Positions 45,207-53,576 of a DNA stretch of 64,000 bases are shown one piece after another; position 1 is the first letter of the stretch, and each line of letters starts with the position of its first letter. The notes below the pieces were generated by a model. The model saw only the letters and a list, made by a program, of their open reading frames with translations, ran no database searches and had not been told where the DNA came from. Both the position numbers and the translations under genes were made by a program. Origin of the DNA: Candidatus Flexifilum breve (GTDB lineage: Bacteria > Chloroflexota > Anaerolineae > Aggregatilineales > Phototrophicaceae); the NCBI GenBank assembly GCA_016717205.1, contig JADKGC010000009.1, positions 62,001 through 126,000 on the forward strand. The letters are read 5' to 3'.

Positions 45207-45224
45207 TTGTCACATCTTTCACAA
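45207..45224. promoter_or_regulatory. Rex operator-like palindrome upstream of rex
   Basis: TTGTCACATCTTTCACAA matches the Rex consensus TTGTGAANNNNTTCACAA at 12 of 14 fixed positions. It lies just after a possible -10 (TACTAT, 45197-45202) and 32 bases before the rex ATG, where a bound repressor would block transcription. Autoregulation is the likely meaning. Confidence 0.65.
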
Positions 45225-45255
45225 TCACCATCGGCTGTTAGGAGAACCGCTCATT

Positions 45256-45873
45256 ATGCCGTCCAGTATTCCCGACATTGTGATCAGTCGCCTGCCGGTC
45301 TACCTTCGGGCGCTCGAACGCCTGTCGCAAGAGGGACAAGAAGTGACCTCTTCGCACGAACTTGGCAAGCGTTTGGGCATTAGTTCGGCACAAATTCGCA
45401 AGGATTTGTCGCACTTCGGCGGGTTCGGGAAACAGGGAACTGGTTACCGAATTGCGTATCTCAGAGAACAACTGCGGCAGGTCTTGAACGTAGAACGGGA
45501 TTGGGAAGTGGCACTTATCGGCGCGGGTGACTTAGGTAATGCGGTCGCCCGGTATCGAGGCTTCTCCAACCGCGGGTTTCATATCGCCTGTGTCTTCGAC
45601 AGCGCCCCGGACAAAGTCGGTAAGAGTATCGGCGAGTTTTTGATTCTGCCGCTCGACAATCTCCACACCGTCATTACTGAGCGCGGCATCAAGATCGCCA
45701 TGGTCGCTGTCCCCGCTGAGGCGGCGCAGTCCGTGGCCGATACGCTCATCGCCGCGGGGGTGCGCGCCATCCTCAACTACGCGCCGATCAACCTGAATGT
45801 GCCAGACAATGTGCATGTTCAATACATTGACCCGGTCATCCATTTGCAGCGCATGACCTACTATCTGGATTAG
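45256..45873 (+). CDS. rex: redox-sensing transcriptional repressor Rex
   Basis: 205 aa, full length. The N-terminal winged helix (about 8-75) includes the recognition segment SSAQIRKDLSHFGGFGKQGTGY. The Rossmann NAD(H) domain has GAGDLG at 89-94. The C-terminal LQRMTYYLD is the domain-swapped helix of the family. Rex leaves DNA when NADH rises and so links respiration genes to redox state. AGGAG lies about 12 bases before the ATG. Its gene ends directly against the stop of the convergent mreB gene with no spacer. Confidence 0.96.
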   Translation: MPSSIPDIVISRLPVYLRALERLSQEGQEVTSSHELGKRLGISSAQIRKDLSHFGGFGKQGTGYRIAYLREQLRQVLNVERDWEVALIGAGDLGNAVARYRGFSNRGFHIACVFDSAPDKVGKSIGEFLILPLDNLHTVITERGIKIAMVAVPAEAAQSVADTLIAAGVRAILNYAPINLNVPDNVHVQYIDPVIHLQRMTYYLD

Positions 45874-46890
45874 TTAGCTCCACACGCTCTGAGTGATCCG
45901 GCGCAGAATGGCAGGGTCATTCAGGGCACGCCCGGCCCCAATCGCCACCGAAATCATCGCGTTATCCGCCCGGTAGACCGGGACGCCGGTTTCCCGCGTC
46001 AGATATTGATCCAGTCCGCGCAGCATCGCGCCACCACCCGTTAGCACAATCCCGCGGTCGATGATATCTGCGGCCAGCTCCGGCAGCGTATTCCCCAGCA
46101 CCGCTTTGACCACTCCGGAAATTTCCCGCAGCGGTTCTTCAATTGCCTCGACGATCTCGCCTGTGCTCACCGTGATCGTGCGCGGCAGACCACTCACATT
46201 GTCGCGGCCCTGCACTTCCATCGTCAGTTCGTCCATCAGCGGTACCGCGGCGCCGACCTGAATCTTGACCGACTCAGCCGACGGCTGACCGATAGTCAGG
46301 TTGTACTTGCGCCGAATATAGCTGATGATGGCGTCGTCCATCTTCAGCCCACCAACACGCCCGCTCTCTGCGCGCACGATATTGTTCATGGTCATCACGG
46401 CTGCCTCGGTGATGCCGCCGCCGACATTCACGACCATGTCACCCGCCGGGGTGCTCACAGGCAGCCCTGCCCCAATCGCCGCCGCCAGCGGTTCCGGAAT
46501 GAGGATCGCTTCGCGCGCCCCCGCATCCATGGCCACATCGTGCACCGCACGTTTCTCTACGCTGTTCGCGCCATACGGCACGGTGATCATGATCGTCGGC
46601 TTGAACAAGCGCACGCGTCCGGCAATCTTGTTGAAGAACTGGCGCAGCATGAAGACGGTGACATCATAGTCGGCCACGACCCCATTTTGCAGCGGGCGCA
46701 CCAACTGAATGTCTTCGTCGTCCACTTTACCCAGCATTTCACGCGCGGGCTGGCCGATTTCCACGACCGACTGATCTTCGACGGTCATCGCGACCAACGT
46801 TGGCTCCTGTAAAACGATCTGATCGTTGTCGGAGATCAGCGTGTTGATCGTCCCTAAGTCCACACCCAAGCGTTTATCGAACAGTCCCAT
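45874..46890 (-). CDS. mreB: MreB-like actin homologue
   Basis: 338 aa, the usual length. Phosphate-1 motif DLGTINT at 11-17 (normally DLGTANT), Glu133 in PEPLAAAIGAG, phosphate-2 motif NVGGGITE at 155-162, and the adenosine motif LTGGGAMLRGL near 285. The usual Asp of VDIGGGTTE is Asn155 here (codon at 46426-46428), and several other filament residues differ (GGLKMDD for GDEMD). It would direct wall growth under the membrane. With these changes ATP hydrolysis may be slow or absent. No mreC or mreD is adjacent. Confidence 0.88.
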   Translation of the reverse strand: MGLFDKRLGVDLGTINTLISDNDQIVLQEPTLVAMTVEDQSVVEIGQPAREMLGKVDDEDIQLVRPLQNGVVADYDVTVFMLRQFFNKIAGRVRLFKPTIMITVPYGANSVEKRAVHDVAMDAGAREAILIPEPLAAAIGAGLPVSTPAGDMVVNVGGGITEAAVMTMNNIVRAESGRVGGLKMDDAIISYIRRKYNLTIGQPSAESVKIQVGAAVPLMDELTMEVQGRDNVSGLPRTITVSTGEIVEAIEEPLREISGVVKAVLGNTLPELAADIIDRGIVLTGGGAMLRGLDQYLTRETGVPVYRADNAMISVAIGAGRALNDPAILRRITQSVWS

Positions 46891-46928
46891 AGCGACCCTT
46901 ACTTGTTCTAGCGCGGTGATCGGGCTGT

Positions 46929-46937
46929 ATTATAGCA
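46929..46937 (-). promoter_or_regulatory. mreB extended -10 promoter
   Basis: TGCTATAAT on the minus strand, 39 bases from the mreB ATG and just after the terminator of the atp operon. Confidence 0.6.
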
Positions 46938-46940
46938 AAC

Positions 46941-46974
46941 AAAACGCCCGACGGGAGTTCTCCCATCGGGCGCT
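46941..46974 (-). terminator. terminator of the atpAGDC operon
   Basis: On the minus strand GCGCCCGATGGGAG pairs with CTCCCGTCGGGCGT (one mismatch pair) and is followed by TTTTGTTT. It lies 20 bases after the atpC stop. Confidence 0.85.
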
Positions 46975-46994
46975 TAACCTGTGACAGAGATACG

Positions 46995-47450
46995 TTAGTC
47001 GCTCTCGCCCGTATCGTCGATGATACGCAGCACTGACGAGCTCCGCGCCTGCACCTTACGCTGAATCTTCAGCGCGAGTTCAGCGCGCCGGAGAGCGAGG
47101 GCAGCCGCGCGGTTTTCTTCCGGCGCGACGCCTTCCTGCAGCATCTTCTGGGCGTTGGCGCGCGCCGCTTCCATCGCCGCTTCGTCAATTTCATACGACG
47201 ATTCGGCGAGATCCGCGAGGACGACGACCTTATCCGGGCGTACATCGACCACGCCGCCGTAAATGGCGAAGCGTTCTTCGGCGCGCCCCTTGCGGACGAT
47301 CAACTCACCGTAGGTGAGCGTGGTCAGGACGGGCGCGTGCCGCGGCAGCACGCCCATCTCGCCTTCCGCCGCCGGAACAATCACCATATCGGCTTCCGGC
47401 TCGGAGAAGACCACTTTTTCCTGCGTGACAACCTCGACCGCGATTGGCAT
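46995..47450 (-). CDS. atpC: F1 ATP synthase epsilon subunit
   Basis: 151 aa. The N-terminal beta-sandwich (1-85) has the family block EGEMGVLPRHAPVLTTL, and the helical hairpin (about 90-140) is rich in Ala/Arg. It starts four bases after atpD. It is part of the central stalk and inhibits ATP hydrolysis in many bacteria. Confidence 0.94.
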   Translation of the reverse strand: MPIAVEVVTQEKVVFSEPEADMVIVPAAEGEMGVLPRHAPVLTTLTYGELIVRKGRAEERFAIYGGVVDVRPDKVVVLADLAESSYEIDEAAMEAARANAQKMLQEGVAPEENRAAALALRRAELALKIQRKVQARSSSVLRIIDDTGESD

Positions 47451-47454
47451 CAGT

Positions 47455-48861
47455 TTACTCTTGCCGCAGCACTTCGTCGTGACGTGCCAGCACGTCTTCG
47501 ATAGGCCCTGCCATGTAAAACAGCTGTTCCGAGATGTGATCGACTTCGCCGTCGAGGATCATGCGGAAGCCGCGTACGGTGTCCTTGATCTTGACGTACT
47601 TGCCTTCACGACCCGTGAACTGTTCCGCCACCTTCATCGGCTGGCTGAGGAACAATTCGATCTTACGAGCGCGGGCGACCAACAGTTTGTCGTCATCCGA
47701 CAGTTCGTCGATACCGAGAATGGCGATGATGTCTTGCAGGTCCTTATAACGCTGGAGGATCTGCTGCACTTCACGCGCCACGCGGTAGTGATCTTCACCC
47801 ACGACCAGCGGGTCGAGAATCTTGCTGGTGCTGCCGAGCGGATCAACGGCGGGGAACAGACCGCGCGAGGCAATCGAGCGTTCCAGCGCAATCGTCCCGT
47901 CCAGGTGCGCGAACACCGCCACCGGCGCGGGATCCCGAGTAATCGTCCGCGGGCACATACACGGCCTGCATCGACGTGATCGAACCCGTCTGCGTGGAAG
48001 TGATGCGTTCCTGCAATTGCCCCATTTCGTCAGCCAGCGTGGGCTGATAACCCACCGCCGAAGGCATACGACCGAGGAGCGCTGACACTTCCGCACCCGC
48101 CAGCGAGTAACGGAAAATGTTGTCGATGAACAGCAGCACATCACGGCCTTCGTCGCGGAAGTGTTCCGCCATCGCGAGACCGGAGAGCGCCACGCGCAGA
48201 CGCACACCCGGCGGTTCGTTCATCTGACCGAACACCATCGCCAGCTTGTCGAGCACGCCCGCTTCGTCCATTTCATGGTAAAGCGCGGTACCTTCACGGG
48301 TGCGTTCACCTACGCCCGCAAACACCGACAGACCGGAGTGCTGGGTCGCAATCGAGTTAATCAGTTCCTGAATGGTCACGGTCTTGCCCACACCCGCGCC
48401 ACCGAAAATGCCCGTCTTGCCGCCCTTGGTCATCGGCGCGATCAGGTCAATAACCTTCATGCCCGTTTCGAACACTTCGATGCGGGTGGTCTGTTCTTCG
48501 AATTCCGGCGCCGTGTTGTGGATTGGGCGGCGGGTGGTATCGTCCGCCACTGCCGCGCCGAGGTCAATCGGGCGACCGAGCACGTTGAACACGCGACCGA
48601 GCGACGCCGGGCCAACCGGCACCCTGATCGGCGAACCCGTCGCAAAAGCGGGACGCCGCGTTTCAAGCCATCCGTCGTATCCATCGCGACCGTACGCACG
48701 GCGTTGTGACCGAGGTGCATCTGCACTTCGAGAATCAGGTCTTCTTCGCCTTCACGCTCAATGCGCAGCGCGTCGTAAATATCCGGCAGTTGCCCGGGCG
48801 GAAAATCGACATCGACCACCGCGCCGAGAACCTGCGAAACTACCCCTTGAATTTCAGCCAT
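47455..48861 (-). CDS. atpD: F1 ATP synthase beta subunit (two compensating frame breaks in this sequence)
   Basis: Catalytic subunit, 468 aa once corrected. The reading frame is broken twice. Near 48649 one base seems missing: after DGLKRGVP the next frame continues AFATGSPIRVPVGPASLGR. Near 47934-47936 one C seems extra: after YVPADDYS the third frame resumes DPAPVAVFAHLD. The two shifts cancel, so start and stop are in register. The Walker A GGAGVGKT, the DNIFR block and GRMPSAVGYQPTL are intact. In an otherwise normal operon for an essential protein this looks like base-calling error rather than a pseudogene. Confidence 0.92.
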
Positions 48862-48880
48862 CTAATGTCTCCCCAGTCCG

Positions 48881-49837
48881 CTAGATCACCGCTTGCGCCG
48901 CGAGATCTGCTTCAATATTCACTGCCAGCTTGTCAATCGAGTTTTGCAGCGCCTCTGCGCCGCCCACAATGTCGAGGATTTCGCTCGTGATGCCTGCCTG
49001 ACGCGCCTTGTTGTAGACCAGTGTGAGGTCTTCGACCAGCGTCGACGCATTATCCGACGCATTACGCATCGCGACCATACGCGCCGAGTGCTCACTCGCC
49101 TGACTTTCAAGGATCGCCTGATACATCTGGAGCAGCGTGAAGCGCGGCACAATTTCGTCGAGGATGGCTGTAGCACTCGGCTCATATTCATAATCAGCCG
49201 AGCCGCTCGACACGTGCGGCGCATTCTTGATCAGCTCCGCAACGACCTGATCTTCCGTCTCATAGGGCGAGAGCGGGAGCAAGCGCGTCACGCGCGGGCG
49301 CTGGGTGAGCAGGTTCACAAAGTCGGTGTAGGCGATGAACACTTCATCGACCGTCCCGTTCAGAAATTCCTCGGTGGCTAGGCGCACAATCGGCGAAATC
49401 TGCTGGAGCGTCGTCTCGGCGGGGTTTGAAAACTCCGCCACGACATTCTCTTGGACGCGGATGAGCGAGTCGCGCCCCTTGCGACCAATCGTCACAAAGC
49501 GCGCCGGTGTGCCCAACCGTTCCTCAAAGCGCCGCGCCACGCGCAGGATGTTCGTGTTGAACGCGCCGGCCAGCCCACGATCTGAGGTGATGAGGATCAC
49601 CATCGTGTTCTTGACTTCCGAACGCGCGGTCAACAGGGGGTGCAGTGACGTCCCCGTCATCGAGTTTTGCACATTGAGCAGAATTTCCCACGCTTTTTCA
49701 GCGAAGGCACGGCTGGCAAGCACACGAGCTTGCGCCTTACGCACCCGCGAGGCGGAGACCGCCTCCAGAGCGCGCGTGATCTGCCCAATGTTTTTCACAC
49801 TGCGAATACGCTTCTTTACTTCGCGTGCGGTTGCCAT
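48881..49837 (-). CDS. atpG: F1 ATP synthase gamma subunit
   Basis: 318 aa. The N-terminal helix ATAREVKKRIRSVKNIGQITRAL and the C-terminal helix with RMVAMRNASDNA form the coiled-coil rotor shaft; TSDRGLAGAFN begins the middle Rossmann-like domain. Slightly longer than the usual 285-290 aa because of an insertion around 190-230. It starts three bases after the atpA stop. Confidence 0.95.
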   Translation of the reverse strand: MATAREVKKRIRSVKNIGQITRALEAVSASRVRKAQARVLASRAFAEKAWEILLNVQNSMTGTSLHPLLTARSEVKNTMVILITSDRGLAGAFNTNILRVARRFEERLGTPARFVTIGRKGRDSLIRVQENVVAEFSNPAETTLQQISPIVRLATEEFLNGTVDEVFIAYTDFVNLLTQRPRVTRLLPLSPYETEDQVVAELIKNAPHVSSGSADYEYEPSATAILDEIVPRFTLLQMYQAILESQASEHSARMVAMRNASDNASTLVEDLTLVYNKARQAGITSEILDIVGGAEALQNSIDKLAVNIEADLAAQAVI

Positions 49838-49840
49838 AGG

Positions 49841-51346
49841 TTAACTCCAGCTGGCGGTAAACTGTTCGATGGCGCTCCGCAGTGCCTTTTCCTGGTCTTC
49901 CGGCAGGGTCTTGTTGTTTTCGATGTGATCGGCAATCGCGGCGTACTGGCTGTGATAGGCACGCTGCCAAGCGACCTGCCATTCCTTGACGCGTTCCACC
50001 GGAATGCTGTCTAGCAGACCACGCGTACCGGCGAAGAGCACCGCAATCTGATCTGACAGCGAGAGCGGCTGATACTGCGGCTGCTTGAGCAGTTCGGTCA
50101 GGCGGAGACCACGGTCGAGCTGACGCTGGGTCGCTTTGTCGAGGTCGGAGCCAAACTGCGCGAACGCGGCGAGCGAACGGAACTGCGCGAGGTCGAGGCG
50201 CAAACCACCCGCCACCTGCTTCATCGCCTTCGTCTGGGCATCACCACCCACGCGGCTCACGCTGATACCGACGTTAATCGCGGGACGCTGACCGGCGTTG
50301 AACAGTTCGGGTTCCAGGAAAATCTGACCATCCGTAATCGAAATAACGTTCGTCGGCACGTACGCGGACACGTCGCCGAGCAGGGTTTCGATCATCGGGA
50401 AAGCGGTCAAGCTGCCACCACCGCGCGCTTCGCTCAACTGCGCCGCACGTTCCAACAGACGACTGTGGAGGTAGAACACATCACCGGGGTACGCTTCACG
50501 ACCCGGAGGACGACGCATGAGCAGCGAAACCTGACGGTACGCCCACGCATGCTTCGACAGATCATCATAGACGATCAGCGAGTCCTTGCCGTTTTCCATG
50601 AACCATTCGCCGATAGCGCAGCCAGCGTACGGGGCGATGTACTGGAGCGCGGCTGCTTCCGAAGCGGTCGCCACGACGACGGTCGTGTATTCCATCGCGC
50701 CGTTTTCTTCGAGCAGCGCCACCAAACGCGCGATTTCACCACGGCGCTTGCCGATGGCGACGTAGATACAGTAGAGATCCTTGCCCTTCTGGTTGAGGAT
50801 CGTGTCAATCGCAATCGCCGTCTTGCCCGTCTGGCGGTCGCCAATGATCAGCTCGCGCTGACCACGGCCAATCGGGGTCATCGAGTCAATGGCGACGATA
50901 CCCGTCTGCACCGGGCGATTCACGTTCTGGCGTTCCATAACACCGGGCGCAATACGTTCGATGTTGTAGTATTCCGTCTCACCAATCGGACCGCGACCGT
51001 CGACCGGATCGCCGAGCGCGTTTACCACGCGACCGACCAGACCCATGCCCACCGGCACCGAGGCGATACGACCGAGCGGGCGGACTTCGTCACCTTCGTT
51101 GATGGTGTCGTAATCGCCCATAATGATGATACCGACGTTATCACGTTCCAGGTTGAACGCGATCCCGGCGACGCCATTGCTAAAGCGAACCAGTTCGCTA
51201 TAGCGGATATTGCGCAAACCAGCGACGCGCGCGATGCCGTCGCCGATTTCTTCAACATACCCGACCTCGACCGCTTCGATCTCAGGGGTATAGTCTTGCA
51301 CTTGCTTCAGCAGGGACTCAAACATATTGCTGGAGATGTCCGCCAT
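49841..51346 (-). CDS. atpA: F1 ATP synthase alpha subunit
   Basis: 501 aa from the ATG at 51346, with GAGGAG ahead of it. Walker A GDRQTGKT near 170, the signature PAINVGISVSRVG near 360, and normal length. It is first in the operon atpA-atpG-atpD-atpC. The usual upstream genes for a, c, b and delta (atpB, E, F, H) are absent; proC lies upstream instead, so the membrane part is coded elsewhere. Confidence 0.96.
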   Translation of the reverse strand: MADISSNMFESLLKQVQDYTPEIEAVEVGYVEEIGDGIARVAGLRNIRYSELVRFSNGVAGIAFNLERDNVGIIIMGDYDTINEGDEVRPLGRIASVPVGMGLVGRVVNALGDPVDGRGPIGETEYYNIERIAPGVMERQNVNRPVQTGIVAIDSMTPIGRGQRELIIGDRQTGKTAIAIDTILNQKGKDLYCIYVAIGKRRGEIARLVALLEENGAMEYTTVVVATASEAAALQYIAPYAGCAIGEWFMENGKDSLIVYDDLSKHAWAYRQVSLLMRRPPGREAYPGDVFYLHSRLLERAAQLSEARGGGSLTAFPMIETLLGDVSAYVPTNVISITDGQIFLEPELFNAGQRPAINVGISVSRVGGDAQTKAMKQVAGGLRLDLAQFRSLAAFAQFGSDLDKATQRQLDRGLRLTELLKQPQYQPLSLSDQIAVLFAGTRGLLDSIPVERVKEWQVAWQRAYHSQYAAIADHIENNKTLPEDQEKALRSAIEQFTASWS

Positions 51347-51471
51347 CTGGGTCTCCTCGATAGAGATAAACGATGCATTCAAACGCGCAGAGCGTCAGAA
51401 AGACCAACCGTAAGATTTGTGTAACGCTGTGCGAAAACGTAATGCTGTAATTCTACCTTATCCAGTGCTAC

Positions 51472-51489
51472 CTGTCCACTTTTTCACAA
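51472..51489. promoter_or_regulatory. weak Rex operator-like site upstream of atpA
   Basis: CTGTCCACTTTTTCACAA: one perfect half-site (TTCACAA) and one poor half; 10-11 of 14 fixed positions of the Rex consensus match. It lies about 125 bases before atpA. Confidence 0.3.
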
Positions 51490-51504
51490 ACGGAGATCAG
51501 CAAT

Positions 51505-51522
51505 TTGTGATAGTTCGCACAA
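51505..51522. promoter_or_regulatory. Rex operator-like site upstream of atpA
   Basis: TTGTGATAGTTCGCACAA keeps both outer half-sites (TTGTGA and CACAA) and matches 11 of 14 fixed positions of the Rex consensus. It lies 16 bases from the first candidate site, in the gap between proC and atpA. Confidence 0.4.
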
Positions 51523-51539
51523 AACACTCATCTTTCCAT

Positions 51540-52388
51540 TTAGACGTCTTCGCTCTCCTCTTTACGCTTCTGCCCCTTGCCCAACGCGACCGATCGCTGG
51601 AACGCCGCCCAGACCGCGCGCGAGATCACCGTGCGCAATCCGCCCTTCTCCAACTGGTAAATCGCTTCCGCGGATGTGCCGCCGGGACTGGTGACCTGAT
51701 TGCGGAGCTGCGCCGGATGCAACCCGGAATGCATCGCATAATCAACCGATCCGCGCACCGTTTTGAGCACCAAACGCTCGGCATCTCGGCGCGAAAAGCC
51801 CATATGCACGCCCGCGTCGATCAGCGCTTCCATAAACAGGAAGACATAGGCCGGACCGGTGCCGCTCAATGCCGTCGCCATGTCGAGGAATTTCTCATCG
51901 TCGACATACATCTCTTCGCCCAACGCGCCGAGCAGCGCGCGCGCTTCATCGCGACTGGCATCCGGCACTTCGGACGTTGCCGTCCACACAGTGATTCCTT
52001 CGCCGATCTGCGCTGGTGTGTTCGGCATGGCGCGGACGATGTTCGGGTTGAACATACCTTCCGCCAGTGCACCGATTTTAACGCCAGCCAGAATGCTCAA
52101 CACCATGCTGGCGCGGCTGCCCCGCCCATTCAGCGAGCTAAACACCTGCCCCACCACCTGCGGCTTGGTCGAAATCACGATGATGTCTGCGTTCTCGACG
52201 ACTGTCGCGTTGTCGGTGCTGAACCGCAGTCCATAGCGGCTGACCAATTCTGCGCCGCGATCTTCACGCGGGTCGGCAGCCGAGATCTGCGCGCCCGTTA
52301 GCAGTTTCTGCGTGATCAGGCCGTTGATCATGGCTTCCGCCATGACCCCGCTGCCGATGAATGCGATGCGTTTATCCTGTAGCGGCAT
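51540..52388 (-). CDS. proC: pyrroline-5-carboxylate reductase
   Basis: Last step of proline synthesis. 282 aa from the ATG at 52388, with AAAGGAC upstream. The NAD(P) motif FIGSGVMAEAM is at 9-19, and the C-terminal dimer domain carries the family pattern ALSGTGPAYVF and VTSPGGTSAEAI. It follows the racemase gene by 19 bases and is the last gene of that operon. Confidence 0.95.
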   Translation of the reverse strand: MPLQDKRIAFIGSGVMAEAMINGLITQKLLTGAQISAADPREDRGAELVSRYGLRFSTDNATVVENADIIVISTKPQVVGQVFSSLNGRGSRASMVLSILAGVKIGALAEGMFNPNIVRAMPNTPAQIGEGITVWTATSEVPDASRDEARALLGALGEEMYVDDEKFLDMATALSGTGPAYVFLFMEALIDAGVHMGFSRRDAERLVLKTVRGSVDYAMHSGLHPAQLRNQVTSPGGTSAEAIYQLEKGGLRTVISRAVWAAFQRSVALGKGQKRKEESEDV

Positions 52389-52407
52389 GCTGCTTTGTCC
52401 TTTTGCC

Positions 52408-53566
52408 TTAGCTCTGCTGATACGGGTATTGTTCGCGCCACAGCGCTGCGGCGGCCCGCACGCGATCCTCATACACATGCACGCCGATCCCCAACCCGGT
52501 CGGCACATTGATGCGACTGCCGGGCTGGAGTTCGAACGGCGGTTCGCTCAGATCCTGCGCGTAGTAGCGGCTCGTCGCGGAGATGTCGCACGGCAGCGTC
52601 ACGCCCGGCAGCGACGCGAACGCAAGATTCGCCGCGCGCCCCGGCCCGGTTTCCATCAAGCCGCCAACCCACAGCGGGGTGTTGTGCTCCACGCACACCC
52701 TGTAAATTTCGAGGCTTTCCGTGTAACCACTCACCCGGGCGGGCTTCAGGTTGATGATCTTGCACGCGCCGAGTTCCAGCGCCATGCGCGTGTCATCCGC
52801 CGACAGGATGCTCTCGTCAAGACAAATGCGCGTGGTCATCTGCGGTTGGAGCTTGCTGTGCTGGTAGATGTCCTCGTGACCGAGCGGCTGTTCCAACATC
52901 AGCAGGTTGAATTCGTCCAACTGCTTCAGGTGATCGGCATCGGCTAGCGTATAGGCGCTGTTCGCGTCCAGCATAAGCAGAATATCCGGATAGACCTTAC
53001 GCACGCCGCGCGCCAGTTCGACATCCCAACCCGGCTGAATCTTCAGCTTGATCCGCCCGTAGCCTTCGCCCAAACGCTTCGTGATCACGGCGAGTGTCTC
53101 TTCGACCGTGGGTTTAATGCCGATGCTTACGCCCACGTTCGCGTAGCCACGGGACTCGTGTCCAGCGGGCAGATGCGCGGCAAATGCCTGCGCCAGCGAC
53201 TGTCCATTCGCCTGCGCCAGCGCGTCCCACACCGCCGATTCCACGGCGTGCTTCGCCAGCGGATGTCCGCGCGTCGCGCTGAGCAGCGCCGGGACGTCCG
53301 TCGCGTCGCTGATGCGCTTGCCGAGCAGCGCGGGCGCGAGGAACTCGCTCAACACATGCATTGATGTGCCCATTGTCTCGTAGCTGTAGCCGGGATGAAT
53401 CTCAGCACCGCATTCGCCCCACCCCGTGAAGCCTTCATCGGTGTGCAGCGCGGCAATGATCGCCGTCTTGAACGGTTCTTCACCGAAACTCGTGCGGAGG
53501 TTTTCGACGAAGGGCATCGCCACCGGGGAAAAGCTCAATATCTTTGACTGTAATCGCGCGTGACAT
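52408..53566 (-). CDS. N-succinylamino acid racemase / o-succinylbenzoate synthase (enolase superfamily), 5' frameshift
   Basis: Enolase-superfamily barrel of the OSBS/NSAR branch: KLKIQPG with the catalytic Lys pair near 165, metal ligands in LMLDANSAY, LEQPL and CLDES, and the second Lys in NLKPARVSG. The natural start appears to be the ATG at 53566 (AAGGCGAG just upstream, ten bases after the previous stop), giving MSRAITVKDIELF. The frame then breaks at the GGGG of 53525-53528, and VAMPFVENLRTSFG continues in the next frame; one base too many there explains it. The neighbouring COG3375-like acetyltransferase favours the racemase role over menaquinone synthesis. Confidence 0.85.
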
Positions 53567-53576
53567 CAGGCTCGCC

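Noticed and set aside
47455..48861. Reading atpD as three separate genes or a decayed copy
   Set aside because: The three frames join into one normal beta subunit with cancelling single-base shifts and a standard operon context.
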